A stretch of DNA of 64,000 nt from Allacma fusca (Eukaryota > Arthropoda > Collembola > Symphypleona > Sminthuridae). The DNA lies in the NCBI GenBank assembly GCA_947179485.1, contig OX359250.1, positions 31,010,654-31,074,653 of the forward strand. Reading direction: 5' to 3'. Every line of letters starts with the position of its first letter. The first letter of the stretch is position 1. The position numbers and the translations under genes are program-made. The notes beneath the pieces were generated by a model, which worked only from the letters and a program-made list of their open reading frames with translations, ran no database searches and had not been told where the DNA came from. Shown piece by piece: positions 62,061 through 64,000 of the stretch.

Positions 62061-64000
62061 ACATACAAAATTTTGAGGACCTTGTTTCGGGCGAATTTGA
62101 GGACCAATTTGAATTATTTTCAGGAATTAGGACGTTCGGTACTTTAACATCTTGTACGAATTTTAAAACATTTTTGAAAACAAAATTTAAATACATTTTT
62201 AATCCAATACTGGATCACCTTGAAATCTACACTTGAAACTGTCTTCCCACCTCCGAAGATAAATTTTGATTGAGTCCCCTGAGCTCTTGAAAACCTTTTC
62301 CGGACCTCTTACCCCCAGAAAAAGTTCCCCCTAGTCAAATCGAACATTATTTAAAAATATGGAGGTTCATAGAGCCGACAAAAAAGGACAGGGGGAGTTG
62401 ACATCGGAGAGGTTATTCCAGCTGGGAGACAGCTCTCACTGGAAGTAAACAATGATTACAGTGGAGTCTCCATCACTGATCCGAGGAGCATAAAAATGAG
62501 GTTTTGGAATTCCCCGCAATGATTTTCCCGGTCGAGTCGGAATCGGTAATTGAAGTTTATCGAGTGTTTCCAATCTGATGGAATTTCAAGCCCCATCGAT
62601 CAGAGAACATGTGGATAAGCCTATACACTTACATATTAAATGATTAGAGCTGAAGCGTTGTAGAGAGGACTGTAATAATGATCGATACTAACATTTAGTG
62701 CTAGCTGGATTTTATTTTTGTGACGACATACATACCTAGAAGAAAAAAAAAGCGTTCACGTTTGCATACAAATAAATAAAGGCTACATGAGTGGAGACGA
62801 GAGATGGACCTATTACACATACATATGTACGTGTGAGTAATATCTTTAAAAAAGCTATTCGCAAAAATAAAAGCACAGCTATACAAGTAGATTTATCTCA
62901 TTGTTTAAATACGTTCCATTAATTTTCTAAAGACAGCCCCAAACCCATTATTACACACTTTTGTCCACATGTACTAAAAAAAATTATTATTATTATCATT
63001 ATTATTATTATTATTATTATTATAGCTGAGGGAAGACAACAAAATGTTCGCAAAGTACAGTCATCCTCCTCCTCTCACTATACTTATAGACACACACTCT
63101 CCTCTATACAGGGACATGTCAAAACACAAGGAAACAATTGAGCCGGAGTGTATGTCTCTGGGAAGGATTGGTTCTCGGGATGTGTAATTATATAATATGT
63201 ACATACTAAAAAAAATTAATTAATTACGTAAAAACTATTTAGAGATTATTACAATATATTACAATAGAGAGAGAGAACAAAAATCGAGAATAATTATCGT
63301 TACACCAGACCAGACTCCTACATTAAAAAAAGAGAAAACAAAGGAAGCGTGTACATCCCAAATTGATACCAAAATACAAATGATTCAAGTCATAATAAAA
63401 AAATGAATCATTCACTCATTTTATACTTTCACAAAAATAATCAACATATAAATACAATGGTTTAGGGAAGTAGTCAATTTCTTCATGTATGTAACTTAAT
63501 TATGTGTAGGGACATACGGATAATTATAGGAATAAAAAAAACTGGAGTCACTAAGTCCAGGTATGTGAAGACACCGATGTTTCATAAATATAAGCAAAAA
63601 ATACAACAACATGTTACGTCAAATTACTTGTAGGAACCTAAGAAATTTAATATGTAAAATTTATATAAATTAAATATTTATAGGAGTTATAGTCGAAGTG
63701 TTGAGGGATGTCGACAGGCTACACAACACAACACACGAGTCATTTTAAATGTTGACACTTACACCCATCATGATGAGTGTAGGCGACCGACGTAATAATT
63801 ACAGCTTGTATCAATTGTGTTATGGCAGGCATAAGATTCTACTATATAATTATATATATACATATATATAGATACACACACTCCCTTATTTTTTTGCTTC
63901 AGACTCGGTTAACCCTGAGTGGGGGGCATCATTACTCTATACATACATATGTAACTATACATATTTTCTAATGAAACAAAAATAACACGGGGAATGCAAA
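62061..64000. other. No gene recognised; AT-rich flank
   Basis: Unique AT-rich DNA with short TA and ATT tracts. Open frames are short and without recognisable features. Confidence 0.55.
62983..63023. repeat. (ATT)n trinucleotide tract
   Basis: ATT triplets with one ATC. Confidence 0.95.

Overview
The window looks like arthropod nuclear DNA. One spliced gene is recognisable: a cholinesterase of the ace-1 (AChE1) type on the + strand, seven coding exons from 47047 to 57728, predicted at 622 residues. Family hallmarks shared with arthropod ace-1 proteins (the Cys-Glu-Phe-Pro-Phe acyl-pocket segment, Tyr/Phe after the catalytic Glu, a C-terminal hydrophobic tail) support this placement. The wide gene-poor flanks, multi-kilobase introns and dense dinucleotide microsatellites suggest a large, repeat-rich genome (crustacean, chelicerate or similar). 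I could not fix the species.

Layout. 1-47016: about 47 kb with no recognisable conserved coding exon. It holds many (GA)n/(CT)n, (CA)n/(TG)n and trinucleotide tracts, a 24-bp minisatellite with a 120-bp higher-order period (about 11.5-12.0 kb), several degenerate tandem arrays (27.6-28.2 kb, 38.4-38.6 kb, 43.9-44.1 kb and others), and a CpG-richer stretch at 6.6-8.1 kb with a possible non-coding first exon. 47017-57728: the acetylcholinesterase gene. The start-codon exon is preceded by a good 3' splice site, so at least one 5' UTR exon should lie upstream, perhaps tens of kilobases away. 57729-64000: 3' flank, AT-rich, with a candidate poly(A) signal, trinucleotide arrays, and a regular 44-bp tandem array at 61.5-62.06 kb.

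The encoded enzyme should be secreted and membrane-anchored, and should hydrolyse acetylcholine at synapses. The catalytic triad Ser233-Glu359-His473, the choline-binding Trp118, the oxyanion glycines and the expected disulfide cysteines are all present, so the gene looks intact. The two positions best known for target-site insecticide resistance carry the sensitive residues.

No new enzymatic or defence system is visible. The least explained signal is a dispersed short motif, GGAGAAAG followed by T or C. It occurs on both strands at least 35 times after about 12.9 kb and was not found in the first 12 kb. A second notable feature is a pair of complementary (CT)n and (GA)n tracts near the two ends of intron 2. 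All positions and reading frames were worked out by eye; no alignment or database search was run.
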